The position numbers and the translations under genes are program-made. 50,502 nt of DNA, taken from NCBI GenBank assembly GCA_009693015.1, contig SHYB01000012.1, forward strand, positions 1-50,502. The letters are read 5' to 3'. Below, piece by piece: positions 43,921 to 50,502 of the stretch (within the stretch, counting starts at the first letter, position 1; each line of letters opens with the position of its first letter). Source of the stretch: Dehalococcoidia bacterium. GTDB lineage: Bacteria; Chloroflexota; Dehalococcoidia; SHYB01. Below the pieces are notes generated by a model that ran no database searches, had not been told where the DNA came from, and saw only the letters and a list, made by a program, of their open reading frames with translations.

Positions 43921-43929
43921 TGCTATAAT
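43921..43929 (+). promoter_or_regulatory. Promoter of tRNA-Asn
   Basis: An extended -10, TGC-TATAAT, with a weak TTCCAC -35 (43902-43907) 16 bp upstream; it is 49 bp before the mature tRNA 5' end. Confidence 0.6.
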
Positions 43930-43978
43930 ACTGGAGAGCGTCCGGCAGGCTTCGCAACAGGGTCGCCGTGCATCACAT

Positions 43979-44054
43979 TCCCCGATAGCTCAGTTGGTAG
44001 AGCGACCGGCTGTTAACCGGTTGGTCGTAGGTTCGAGTCCTACTCGGGGAGCCA
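43979..44054 (+). tRNA. tRNA-Asn(GTT)
   Basis: Acceptor TCCCCGA pairs with TCGGGGA; D-arm TAGCTCAGTTGGTAGAGC; anticodon loop CTGTTAA with GTT; T-arm TAGGTTCGAGTCCTA; encoded CCA at 44052-44054. All four arms close. Confidence 0.97.
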
Positions 44055-44265
44055 GTTTGGTCCCTCGCGAACCTTTTCGGCGCTAGTGTAAGAGGTTTGC
44101 CGTTGCGCCGGTTACAATTAGGGTCACGCCCGAGCCCATGCGGCCCGGATTCATCATCGCAGTCCCAAATTCGCTGAAATCAGACCTGCGGCGACGGAGG
44201 AGAGTCGACCTCTCCGGGGAACACAGGGTTGGTGTCACGCGATCGGGTGAGGCGCAGGAGGAACG

Positions 44266-45387
44266 CTAGAGCTTCTTCGCGGCGGCTCTGGCGGGAGTCT
44301 TGCCGCTCGCCTTACCGTTGAATTTGTAGAGGCGGCGAGCGTTTTCGCCAAGGATCTTGGCCTTGGAGACCGCGGAGATATCGGTGCGGTTGGCAAGCTC
44401 GGCGACGACGCCGGGCCAGATGCCGTCAGGATGAGGGTAGTCCGTGGCGAAGGTGAGGGTGTCATCACCGATGGCCATGATGGTGGGGCCGATCATTTTT
44501 TCATCCGGGTCGGCGGAGATGAAGCACTGGCGCTGCCAGTACTGGGATGGCTTGAGGGGAAGTTTGATGGAGGCGTGCCCCCAGTTGTGCATGTGGCTGT
44601 CCAAGCGCTCCAGCCAGTAGCCGATCCAGCCGCAGCCGGATTCCAGAATGGCGACGCGGAGGGTAGGGTGACGCTCCAGCACGCCGCTGCAGATGAGTTC
44701 GAGCAGGGCCATCTGCTGCTCATGGGGATGGGAGCAGACGTGACGGAACATGAAGTTCTCATAGCGGTTGAGGCCGGACTGCTCGACGTTCTGGGTGGTG
44801 CCTTCATGCAAAGTGAGGGCCACATCGAGGTCTTCTAGGAGCGACCAGAGAGGCTCCCAGTGAGGATCGTCCAGGGTGCGGCCTCCGATGCGGTTGGGAC
44901 GGAGCATGATTCCTTTGAACCCGAAGGTCCCTACGGCGCGCTTCGTTTCCACGAGCGTTTCCTGGATGTCCGATTGGGGAACGACTGCAATGCCGATAAG
45001 CCGATTGGAGTCAGGCTTGCAGAATTCATGAAGCCAGGAATTGTAGGCGCGGCACATGGCGACGCAGATGGGGACTTCCGGGATAGCGGCGAAGGCGAGG
45101 CCGATGGAGGGGTAGAGGACGGAAATGGCGATGCCTTCGCCGTCCATGTCCTTGATGCGAACCTTGCCGTCATAGCCTCCGGGCTTGGAAGCTTGGGGGT
45201 TCTGGCCTTGGGCGCCGCCGGGGGGCCGGGGTTGGGACCTGCCGCCGACGGAGCGGCGGAGGAAGCCGGCGTTATCGCGAACCATGCGGGGGACGACCGG
45301 GTGGAACTGGGGATCCAGGTACCGTGGCCACATGTCGTAGGGCTCGCGAACGTGTCCGTCAGAGTCGATCACGTCCAGTGTTGCCAT
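44266..45387 (-). CDS. PF04909 amidohydrolase family protein
   Basis: 373 residues from the ATG at 45387, with AGGAGG seven or eight bases upstream. It begins MATLDVIDSDGHVREPYDMW, carrying the DxDGHxxE substitution of HxH, and ends its barrel with TFATDYPHPDGIWPGVVAEL (active-site Asp). IKDMDGEGIAISVLYPSIGL and CRAYNSWLHEFCKPDSNRLI are shared with other members. The C-terminus is Ala/Lys-rich (KASGKTPARAAAKKL). Likely metal-dependent decarboxylase/hydrolase; substrate unknown. It is divergent from the substrate-binding lipoprotein gene, 394 bp away. Confidence 0.88.
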   Translation of the reverse strand: MATLDVIDSDGHVREPYDMWPRYLDPQFHPVVPRMVRDNAGFLRRSVGGRSQPRPPGGAQGQNPQASKPGGYDGKVRIKDMDGEGIAISVLYPSIGLAFAAIPEVPICVAMCRAYNSWLHEFCKPDSNRLIGIAVVPQSDIQETLVETKRAVGTFGFKGIMLRPNRIGGRTLDDPHWEPLWSLLEDLDVALTLHEGTTQNVEQSGLNRYENFMFRHVCSHPHEQQMALLELICSGVLERHPTLRVAILESGCGWIGYWLERLDSHMHNWGHASIKLPLKPSQYWQRQCFISADPDEKMIGPTIMAIGDDTLTFATDYPHPDGIWPGVVAELANRTDISAVSKAKILGENARRLYKFNGKASGKTPARAAAKKL

Positions 45388-45408
45388 GCCCGACCTCCTG
45401 CCCACGCG

Positions 45409-45437
45409 ATTCTGCGGGTGGGCAGTTCGCGTGTCAA
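45409..45437 (-). promoter_or_regulatory. Promoter of the amidohydrolase gene at 44266
   Basis: Minus strand TTGACA (45437-45432), a 17-bp spacer and CAGAAT (45414-45409). Confidence 0.65.
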
Positions 45438-45532
45438 GGGAGTGTGCTGGCTGTGTAAGGGTGTATCAACTGGAGAGCGGGAACGCGGCAGCCAAGCAGA
45501 GTCCAGAGAGGGCGGCCCCCTCTAGCAGAGGG

Positions 45533-45579
45533 CACGGGGCTTGAGCCTGTCCGGAGTCTATCGAAGGATGCCCCTGAAC
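45533..45579. repeat. Dispersed repeat-like element
   Basis: The minus-strand reading contains TTCGATAGACTCCGGACAGG followed by CTCAAGCCCCGTG. This resembles the short 'TTCGACAGGCTCAGGACA'-type element I associate with repeats scattered in Chloroflexota genomes. A 12-bp part (CGGGGCTTGAGC) recurs at 49053-49064 just before another catabolic gene. Identity as a family is inference. Confidence 0.35.
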
Positions 45580-45704
45580 CATCTTTCAATGTTGGTGGGT
45601 GGGAGGGCGGGAGCAACTACAGCCTCCACCAGAGAGCGGCAGCATCCGGGGCCGGGGGCAATCACACACTTTTCAAATTGATACACTACGTTGTGCAGCA
45701 TCCC

Positions 45705-45733
45705 TTGACACCCCACAACCCCCGTGATAGAAA
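45705..45733 (+). promoter_or_regulatory. Promoter of the substrate-binding protein operon
   Basis: TTGACA (45705-45710), a 17-bp spacer and TAGAAA (45728-45733), with a TGA extension before the -10. Confidence 0.65.
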
Positions 45734-45781
45734 GCAGTGCCACGCTTTCTGGTTATTGAGTCCCCGATTCGAGGAGGGATA

Positions 45782-47485
45782 GTGAATACAAGAGGTTGGG
45801 TCCTGGCTTTCTTGCCCGCGACGGCTTTTCTCCTGGTCGCCACAGCATGCGGCGGCGGCACACCCGCCTCAACCGCCGCTCCTACGCAGAGTCCTACCTC
45901 AGCACCCACGGTCGCGGCGACCAGCGCGCCGATTGCAATCGCTACGGCGACGGCGCGCCCGACGGCGGTGCCCACCCCCACGACTGCGCCAACGCCCACT
46001 CCGGGTATCTCTGGGGAAGCGCGTATCGCCCTGGGCACGCTGGAATACAACTTCCTCCTGACTGGCGGCAACCAACGAGTCTTTGGTGAGCCGATCTACG
46101 ATTACGCCATCAGAGCAGCTCTGGACGGGACGCTGGACCCCAACGCGAGTTTTGCCCGAAGTTGGACCGCCAACAGCGACAGCACCACGTGGACATTCAA
46201 GGTCCGCGATGACGTTGTGTTTCACGATGGCTCGAAGGCGACGGCCAAAGACCTGAAGTTCACACTGGAGTACTACGCCCGGCCTGACGTCATCACCTCC
46301 CCGGGGGCTGAGCTGCGGCGGAACATCAAGTCCATCACCACCCCGGACGACTCTACCGCTGTCGTCGCCCTCAATACCCCTGACATCTTCTTCAACATCT
46401 CCTACGTCAGTTCCATGGGTTTCAACATTGTCAGTTTTATTCTCCCGCAGCAGGCCCTGACTACCAAGGGACTAGCGGAGTTCAACAAGAGCCCTGTGGG
46501 AAGCGGGCCGTTCAAGGTTGACAAGATCACCGTAGGCAGTCACATCGACTACCAGGCCGTCGACAAACATTGGCTGTCGGGCGTCCCACGGTTCAAGCTC
46601 TTGCGCCTGATGCAGATCCCCGACGAGACCACGCGCATCGCTCTGTTGCGGACTGGAGAGGCCCAGGTTATTGAGGGAAGCCGCGCCGCGACTGCCCCGC
46701 TGCGGAGAGATGGCTTCGCCATTCTGGAAAAGGAGGGGTCGCGCGTGGCCCAGCTGGTCGTCCCGCAGCAGTGGCAGCAGGGGAGCCCGCTCAGCGTCCG
46801 CGAGGTGCGGCAGGCGATGAGGGTTGCGGTGGACGGGCAAGCCATCGTGGACACCTTCTTGAAGGGCCTGGGCAAGACCTCGCTGGGGTACCCCGTCGTC
46901 GATTGGGACCAGGCCTATGTCGCTCACCCCATACCTGCCTATGATCCCGCGAAGGCCAAGGACTTGTTGAAGCAGGGCGGCTATCCCAGCGGTTTCCAGT
47001 TGGACATGGTCTCATTTCCCTTCCCCGCCATCCCCGAAGGCCCCGAAATCATGGAGGCGATAGCCACCTACTGGGAGGCTGTGGGCATCAAGGTGACTCG
47101 CTTGCCAAGCGACTTCGCGCCCTTCCGAGATACCTGGTACAGCCAGAAGTTCACCAAGCCCACCGTCGGCGGATTCATATTCGTGGGCAAGACGCCCATT
47201 GCGTCGCAGTTGGCGCGCGGCGGACTGACCGTGGCTTCCGTATCGCGGGTGACGCAGAACCCTGAGCTTGACCGGCTGGCGAAGCAGTACGCCGCCGCCA
47301 CCAGCGCCGAGGCATACGTGAGCAGCGGCAAGACGCTGCAAAAGCTTGTCGTGGATGAGGCCATCTACCCGGTCTTGTTCGAGGCCGGCGAGGTCTACGT
47401 CGCCAATGCCAAATTCAGCGGCACGTGGAAGCTCGGCAAGGCGCCCGGCAGCTTGAACTACACTGACCTCGTCCGCCGTAGTTGA
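45782..47485 (+). CDS. ABC transporter substrate-binding lipoprotein (family 5, peptide/opine type)
   Basis: 567 residues from a GTG preceded by GAGGAGGG. The signal peptide ends at a lipobox LLVATAC with lipidated Cys23; a 45-residue Ala/Thr/Pro-rich linker follows, then the SBP_bac_5 domain: ARSWTANSDSTTWTFKVRDD VVFHDGSKATAKDLKFTLEY, FNKSPVGSGPFKVDKI and REVRQAMRVAVDGQAIVDTF LKGLG. The outward-facing protein would capture oligopeptides or other small molecules. No permease or ATPase gene lies in the window. The next genes downstream, 51 bp on, are catabolic enzymes, suggesting uptake and degradation of the same compound. Confidence 0.9.
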   Translation: MNTRGWVLAFLPATAFLLVATACGGGTPASTAAPTQSPTSAPTVAATSAPIAIATATARPTAVPTPTTAPTPTPGISGEARIALGTLEYNFLLTGGNQRVFGEPIYDYAIRAALDGTLDPNASFARSWTANSDSTTWTFKVRDDVVFHDGSKATAKDLKFTLEYYARPDVITSPGAELRRNIKSITTPDDSTAVVALNTPDIFFNISYVSSMGFNIVSFILPQQALTTKGLAEFNKSPVGSGPFKVDKITVGSHIDYQAVDKHWLSGVPRFKLLRLMQIPDETTRIALLRTGEAQVIEGSRAATAPLRRDGFAILEKEGSRVAQLVVPQQWQQGSPLSVREVRQAMRVAVDGQAIVDTFLKGLGKTSLGYPVVDWDQAYVAHPIPAYDPAKAKDLLKQGGYPSGFQLDMVSFPFPAIPEGPEIMEAIATYWEAVGIKVTRLPSDFAPFRDTWYSQKFTKPTVGGFIFVGKTPIASQLARGGLTVASVSRVTQNPELDRLAKQYAAATSAEAYVSSGKTLQKLVVDEAIYPVLFEAGEVYVANAKFSGTWKLGKAPGSLNYTDLVRRS

Positions 47486-47536
47486 CGTCAGCTGGCAATG
47501 TAACGTGGCCTCACACCCTGGGAGAGTGAACGCACC

Positions 47537-49021
47537 ATGGTCCAGTTGAAGACCTCAAAATCGGCACGCATTCGCGCGCGCCTGGGCCACCCGGTGATCG
47601 ATGCTGACGGCCACCGCCTGGAATTTCTCCCCCTCGTGAGGGAGAACCTCCAGGATTACGTGCGCAAGATCGGCGGCGGCGATCTGCTCAAGCGATTCAA
47701 TGCTCAGAGCGGGTTCCTGTTCACCGAGAATGTCGGGGAGCAGTGGCGGAAGATGCCCCCGCAAGCGCGCCGCGAGACGTGGACGACGCAGCCCGCGTGG
47801 TGGGCCACGCCGGGGGCCAACACGCTCGACCGCGCCACGGCCAGTCTCCCCAAGCTGCTGCACGAGCGCATGCCCGAAATGGGCCTGGACTATACCGTGC
47901 TCTACCCTAGCTGGTGCTTGACCTTCATGACGTTCGAGGACGACGAGCTTCGCCAGGTGGCGTGCCGCGCCGTGAACACATACTCCGCCGAGTTCTATCG
48001 CCCCTATGCCGACCGCATGACCCCGGCGGCGATCATTCCCATGCACACTCCCAAGGAGGCTATTTCCGAAGCAGAATACGTCATCAAGCAACTCGGGCTG
48101 AAAGTCATCTCCTGCACCCACGTCATGCGCCCGGTGCCTCTCGTGCAGAAAGAGCGCCCGGACCTCGCGCCGCTGGCGATGCGCCTGGACACGTTCGGGA
48201 TCGATAGCGACTACGACTACGATCCCTTGTGGGCCAAGTGCGTCGAGCTTGGCGCCGCCGTCAGCTCGCATGGCGGCGCCCAGAACTGGGGATGGGGGAG
48301 CCGGCGCTCGATCTCCAACTACATGTACAACCACATCGGCTCCTTCGCCGCCAGCGGTGACGCCATCTGCAAGTCTCTCTTCATGGGCGGCGTAACGCAT
48401 CGCTTTCCCTCCCTGCGTTTCGCCTTTCTCGAAGGTGGCGTCGGCTGGGCCTGCATGCTCTATGCCGACACCATCGGGCACTGGGAGAAACGGAATGGGC
48501 GCAAGGTGCGCGATCTCGATCCGTCGTTGGTCGATGCCGGCCAGTACATGAGCCTGGTCCGGAAATACGGCGACGGCGCGGCGCAGGCGAAGCTTGAAGA
48601 GATACGGGCCTTCCTGCACGTCGAGGCGCCCACGCCTGAGGTCCTGGACGACTGGTCAAAGTGCCACATTGAAAAGGAAGAGGACTTCCTCAGGCTGTTC
48701 GTGGAGCCCTTCTACTTCGGCTGCGAGGCCGACGACCCCATGAACGCCTGGGCCTTCAACACCAAGGTCAATCCCCAGGGTGCGCGTCTCAAAGCGTTCT
48801 TCAGCACGGACATCGGCCATTGGGACGTAGATGACATGAGCGGAGTAGTGGAGGAAGCGTACGAGCAGGTGGAGAAGGGAAGGCTCACCGAACAGGACTT
48901 CAAGGATTTCGTTTTCACCAACCCAGTGACCTTCTTCACCAGTCAGAACCCGGATTTCTTCAAGGGCACCGCGGTCGAGGCGGAAGCGTCACGACTGCTG
49001 CAGAAAGCGCGACCCCGTTGA
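47537..49021 (+). CDS. PF04909 amidohydrolase family protein (long form)
   Basis: 494 residues, about 120 longer than the other two copies here. It starts MVQLKTSKSARIRARLGHPV IDADGHRLEFLPLV (again DxDGHxxE-type) and ends the barrel with FSTDIGHWDVDDMSGVVEEA. MGLDYTVLYPSWCLTFMTFE, VMRPVPLVQKERPDLAPLAM and LRFAFLEGGVGWACMLYADT are further family segments. The extra length lies before and inside the barrel (about 55-110 and 330-410). Probably a metal enzyme acting on the compound bound by the upstream lipoprotein; substrate unknown. Confidence 0.87.
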   Translation: MVQLKTSKSARIRARLGHPVIDADGHRLEFLPLVRENLQDYVRKIGGGDLLKRFNAQSGFLFTENVGEQWRKMPPQARRETWTTQPAWWATPGANTLDRATASLPKLLHERMPEMGLDYTVLYPSWCLTFMTFEDDELRQVACRAVNTYSAEFYRPYADRMTPAAIIPMHTPKEAISEAEYVIKQLGLKVISCTHVMRPVPLVQKERPDLAPLAMRLDTFGIDSDYDYDPLWAKCVELGAAVSSHGGAQNWGWGSRRSISNYMYNHIGSFAASGDAICKSLFMGGVTHRFPSLRFAFLEGGVGWACMLYADTIGHWEKRNGRKVRDLDPSLVDAGQYMSLVRKYGDGAAQAKLEEIRAFLHVEAPTPEVLDDWSKCHIEKEEDFLRLFVEPFYFGCEADDPMNAWAFNTKVNPQGARLKAFFSTDIGHWDVDDMSGVVEEAYEQVEKGRLTEQDFKDFVFTNPVTFFTSQNPDFFKGTAVEAEASRLLQKARPR

Positions 49022-49078
49022 ATGACTGCATAGGCAGATGTCCGTTCGCGCGCGGGGCTTGAGCGCAGCGGGGGTTTC

Positions 49079-50161
49079 ATGGCGCCAGACCTGGTCAACC
49101 TCTTTGATTACGAAGCCCGCGCCCGTGATTTGCTGCCGGGCCCGGACTACGACTTCGTTGCCGGCGGTGCGGCAGACGAGATCAGCCTCCGCCGCGCCAG
49201 GGCCGCGTTCGATGGCCTGTGCCTCAAGCCCCGCGTCCTGAGAGACGTAAGCAAAAGGACGAAAGAGATAACGGTGTTGGGACACGCGCTGAAGATACCG
49301 GTATGCATCGCCCCCGCGGGTCCGTATTCCAGCATGCGCCCCGAAGGCGATGTGGCAGTCGCCAGAGCCGCCGCCGCAGCCGGGACCCTCATGGTGATCA
49401 CCTCAGGTTCCACGCTACCGCTGGAGCAGATCGCACAATCGGCGCCAGGCCCGTTCTGGTTCCAGCAGTTCATCTACCGTGACCCCATGATGACGCTCGC
49501 CTTCGCCGAGCGGGCGCGTGATGCCGGCTGCTCGGCAATCTGCATCACGCTGGATGTCAAGACGGGTCCTGGGAACAAGGAGCGGGACATCAGAAACGCC
49601 TACCGTTCTCCACCCTCGGCCAACTACAGTTGGCTGAACCTCCCATCGGCGCAAGCCATCACCACGCTGATCAACCCCGCAGCCACCTGGAAGGACCTCG
49701 CATGGCTGGCGGCCCGGAGCCCGCTGCCTGTCGTAGCCAAAGGAATCATGACCGCCGGGGACGCTGATCTCTGCGCGCAGCATGGCGCCCGGGCGGTAAT
49801 CGTCTCCAACCATGGCGCGCGGCAGTTGGATACGACCCTGGCGCCGATCGAGGTGCTGCCGGAGGTCGCCGCCAGGGTGGGCCGGAAGCTAGAGGTATTC
49901 GTTGATGGAGGCATACGTCGGGGGACCGATGTGCTGAAGGCCCTTGCGCTCGGGGCGAAAGGCGTGTTCATTGGACGCCCCGTCTGCTGGGGATTGGCCG
50001 TCAACGGCGAACTCGGAGTCCGCGCGGTCCTTCAAATCTTGGGCGAAGAACTCGACATCGCCATGGTCGCTTGCGGCGTCGCCGACGTGAGCAACATAGA
50101 CAGAGACGTGGTAGCGGCCGCGCCGCAACTCGCCCACACCCCAGAGGACACAAACACATGA
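49079..50161 (+). CDS. FMN-dependent alpha-hydroxyacid oxidase/dehydrogenase
   Basis: 360 residues, the full glycolate/lactate/mandelate family length. Substrate and flavin residues are in place: Tyr24 (PDYDFVAGGAADE), Tyr133 (FIYRDP), Lys221 (VVAKGIM), His245 and Arg248 (SNHGARQLD), and FVDGGIRRGTDVLKALALGA KGVFIGRP for the FMN phosphate. The enzyme oxidises an L-2-hydroxyacid to the 2-oxoacid. Its stop overlaps the ATG of the ThDP enzyme (ATGA, 50158-50161), so the two products probably act in sequence, as mandelate dehydrogenase and benzoylformate decarboxylase do. Confidence 0.92.
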   Translation: MAPDLVNLFDYEARARDLLPGPDYDFVAGGAADEISLRRARAAFDGLCLKPRVLRDVSKRTKEITVLGHALKIPVCIAPAGPYSSMRPEGDVAVARAAAAAGTLMVITSGSTLPLEQIAQSAPGPFWFQQFIYRDPMMTLAFAERARDAGCSAICITLDVKTGPGNKERDIRNAYRSPPSANYSWLNLPSAQAITTLINPAATWKDLAWLAARSPLPVVAKGIMTAGDADLCAQHGARAVIVSNHGARQLDTTLAPIEVLPEVAARVGRKLEVFVDGGIRRGTDVLKALALGAKGVFIGRPVCWGLAVNGELGVRAVLQILGEELDIAMVACGVADVSNIDRDVVAAAPQLAHTPEDTNT

Positions 50162-50502
50162 ACGGTGCACAGTTTGTCGCGCAGTATCTGAAAGCTCAGG
50201 GGGTCGGGCAGGTTTTCACCGTGCCGGGATTCACCATCAACCCCCTGTATGCCGCGTTCGATGACGCGGGGATCAAGCTCGTGGAAACCAGGAGCGAGAC
50301 CGCCGCGGCCTACATGGCCGACGCCTGGACCCGCGCCACTGGTGAGCCCGCCGTCTGCGCCGTCACCGCCACGATCGCCCACAGCCTGATGCTTGCGGGC
50401 CTGGTCTCCTCCTACCATGCCGGGAGCCCTGTGATCGCCATCTCCGGGTACGCGGTGACCGCCGACCAGTACGACCGGCACGAGTTGCATGAACTGGACC
50501 AG
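50158..50502 (+). CDS. ThDP-dependent enzyme, N-terminal part (acetolactate synthase/benzoylformate decarboxylase family)
   Basis: 115 codons before the window ends. The N-terminal Pyr domain is visible: MNGAQFVAQYLKAQGVGQVF TVPGFTIN, then a catalytic-type Glu in VETRSETAAAYMADAWTRAT GEPAVC and SGYAVTADQYDRHELHEL. Relatives include acetolactate synthase, benzoylformate and indolepyruvate decarboxylases, oxalyl-CoA decarboxylase and 2-hydroxyacyl-CoA lyase. The overlap with an alpha-hydroxyacid oxidase favours decarboxylation or condensation of the resulting 2-oxoacid. The cofactor-binding C-terminal domain is outside the window. Confidence 0.88.
   Translation, partial: MNGAQFVAQYLKAQGVGQVFTVPGFTINPLYAAFDDAGIKLVETRSETAAAYMADAWTRATGEPAVCAVTATIAHSLMLAGLVSSYHAGSPVIAISGYAVTADQYDRHELHELDQ

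Larger units (their letters stand above)
45388..45781. other. 394-bp divergent promoter region with a dispersed-repeat-like element
   Basis: Two strong promoters face outward: minus strand 45409-45437 for the amidohydrolase and plus strand 45705-45733 for the substrate-binding protein. A hairpin CCCTCT-AGC-AGAGGG sits at 45519-45533, and the unusual element at 45533-45579 follows it. No gene is visible. Confidence 0.55.

Noticed and set aside
44113-44118. Orphan TACAAT -10 box after tRNA-Asn
   Set aside because: No spaced -35 and no plus-strand gene follows before the convergent amidohydrolase.

Overview
The window is GC-rich bacterial DNA and most likely comes from a member of the Chloroflexota, perhaps close to the Dehalococcoidia/SAR202 lineages. 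That assignment is inference. It rests on the F-type ATP synthase operon followed by a convergent ubiE-rex pair, lipoproteins with Ala/Thr/Pro-rich linkers after the lipobox, and a catabolic gene stock rich in PF04909 amidohydrolases, family III CoA-transferases and SnoaL/ABM/VOC small enzymes. No rRNA is present. Start codons include GTG and TTG. Many promoters are textbook TTGACA-N17/18-TANNNT, and several -10 boxes sit so close to the start codon that the mRNA should be leaderless.

Layout. 1-3.3 kb: a partial DUF4389 membrane protein, then a small catabolic cluster (VOC, small alpha/beta-barrel protein, PcaC-like decarboxylase, enoyl-CoA hydratase) ending in two decayed VOC copies, one with an in-frame TAG and one truncated. 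3.3-6.1 kb: tRNA-Arg(CCG), yggS-proC-yggT, DUF167, and a beta-propeller lipoprotein whose frame is broken by a TAG exactly at the lipobox. 6.2-8.2 kb: thrC behind a strong promoter and an attenuator-like leader, with a NIL-domain protein and a MoaD/ThiS-like sulfur carrier. 8.3-12.7 kb (minus): aroC-aroK-aroB-small membrane protein-tgt. 12.8-17.5 kb: glucan phosphorylase, DUF2934, a GT4 glycosyltransferase and pyrF. 17.5-25.7 kb: bifunctional nuclease, then the ATP synthase genes (atpI/Z-like, atpB, E, F, H, A, G, D, C); AtpB carries a ~135-residue insertion. 25.7-27.2 kb (minus): ubiE/menG-rex with a palindrome over the promoter.

27.2-35.5 kb is a divergent catabolic locus. On the minus strand it has epimerase, amidohydrolase, cyclase and acyl-CoA dehydrogenase. 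On the plus strand it has a BKACE enzyme, two family III CoA-transferases and a cupin. 35.3-39 kb holds a universal-stress-protein remnant, dinB, a Rieske ferredoxin, a tandem SnoaL fusion and an ABM-like monooxygenase. 39-42.4 kb (minus) encodes the E1alpha-E1beta-E2 subunits of a 2-oxoacid dehydrogenase with no E3 beside them. An SLC13/ArsB-type transporter and tRNA-Asn(GTT) follow. 44.2-50.5 kb has an amidohydrolase diverging from a probable operon of substrate-binding lipoprotein, amidohydrolase, FMN alpha-hydroxyacid oxidase and a ThDP enzyme cut by the window edge.

Together the window mixes housekeeping (ATP synthase, shikimate pathway, threonine, proline, UMP, tRNA modification) with catabolic modules that appear to feed CoA thioesters and 2-oxoacids into central metabolism. 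The least explained items are the AtpB insertion, the thrC leader with its GG-AA-tailed sulfur carrier, the divergent BKACE/CoA-transferase locus, and the C-terminal amidohydrolase-oxidase-ThDP operon.
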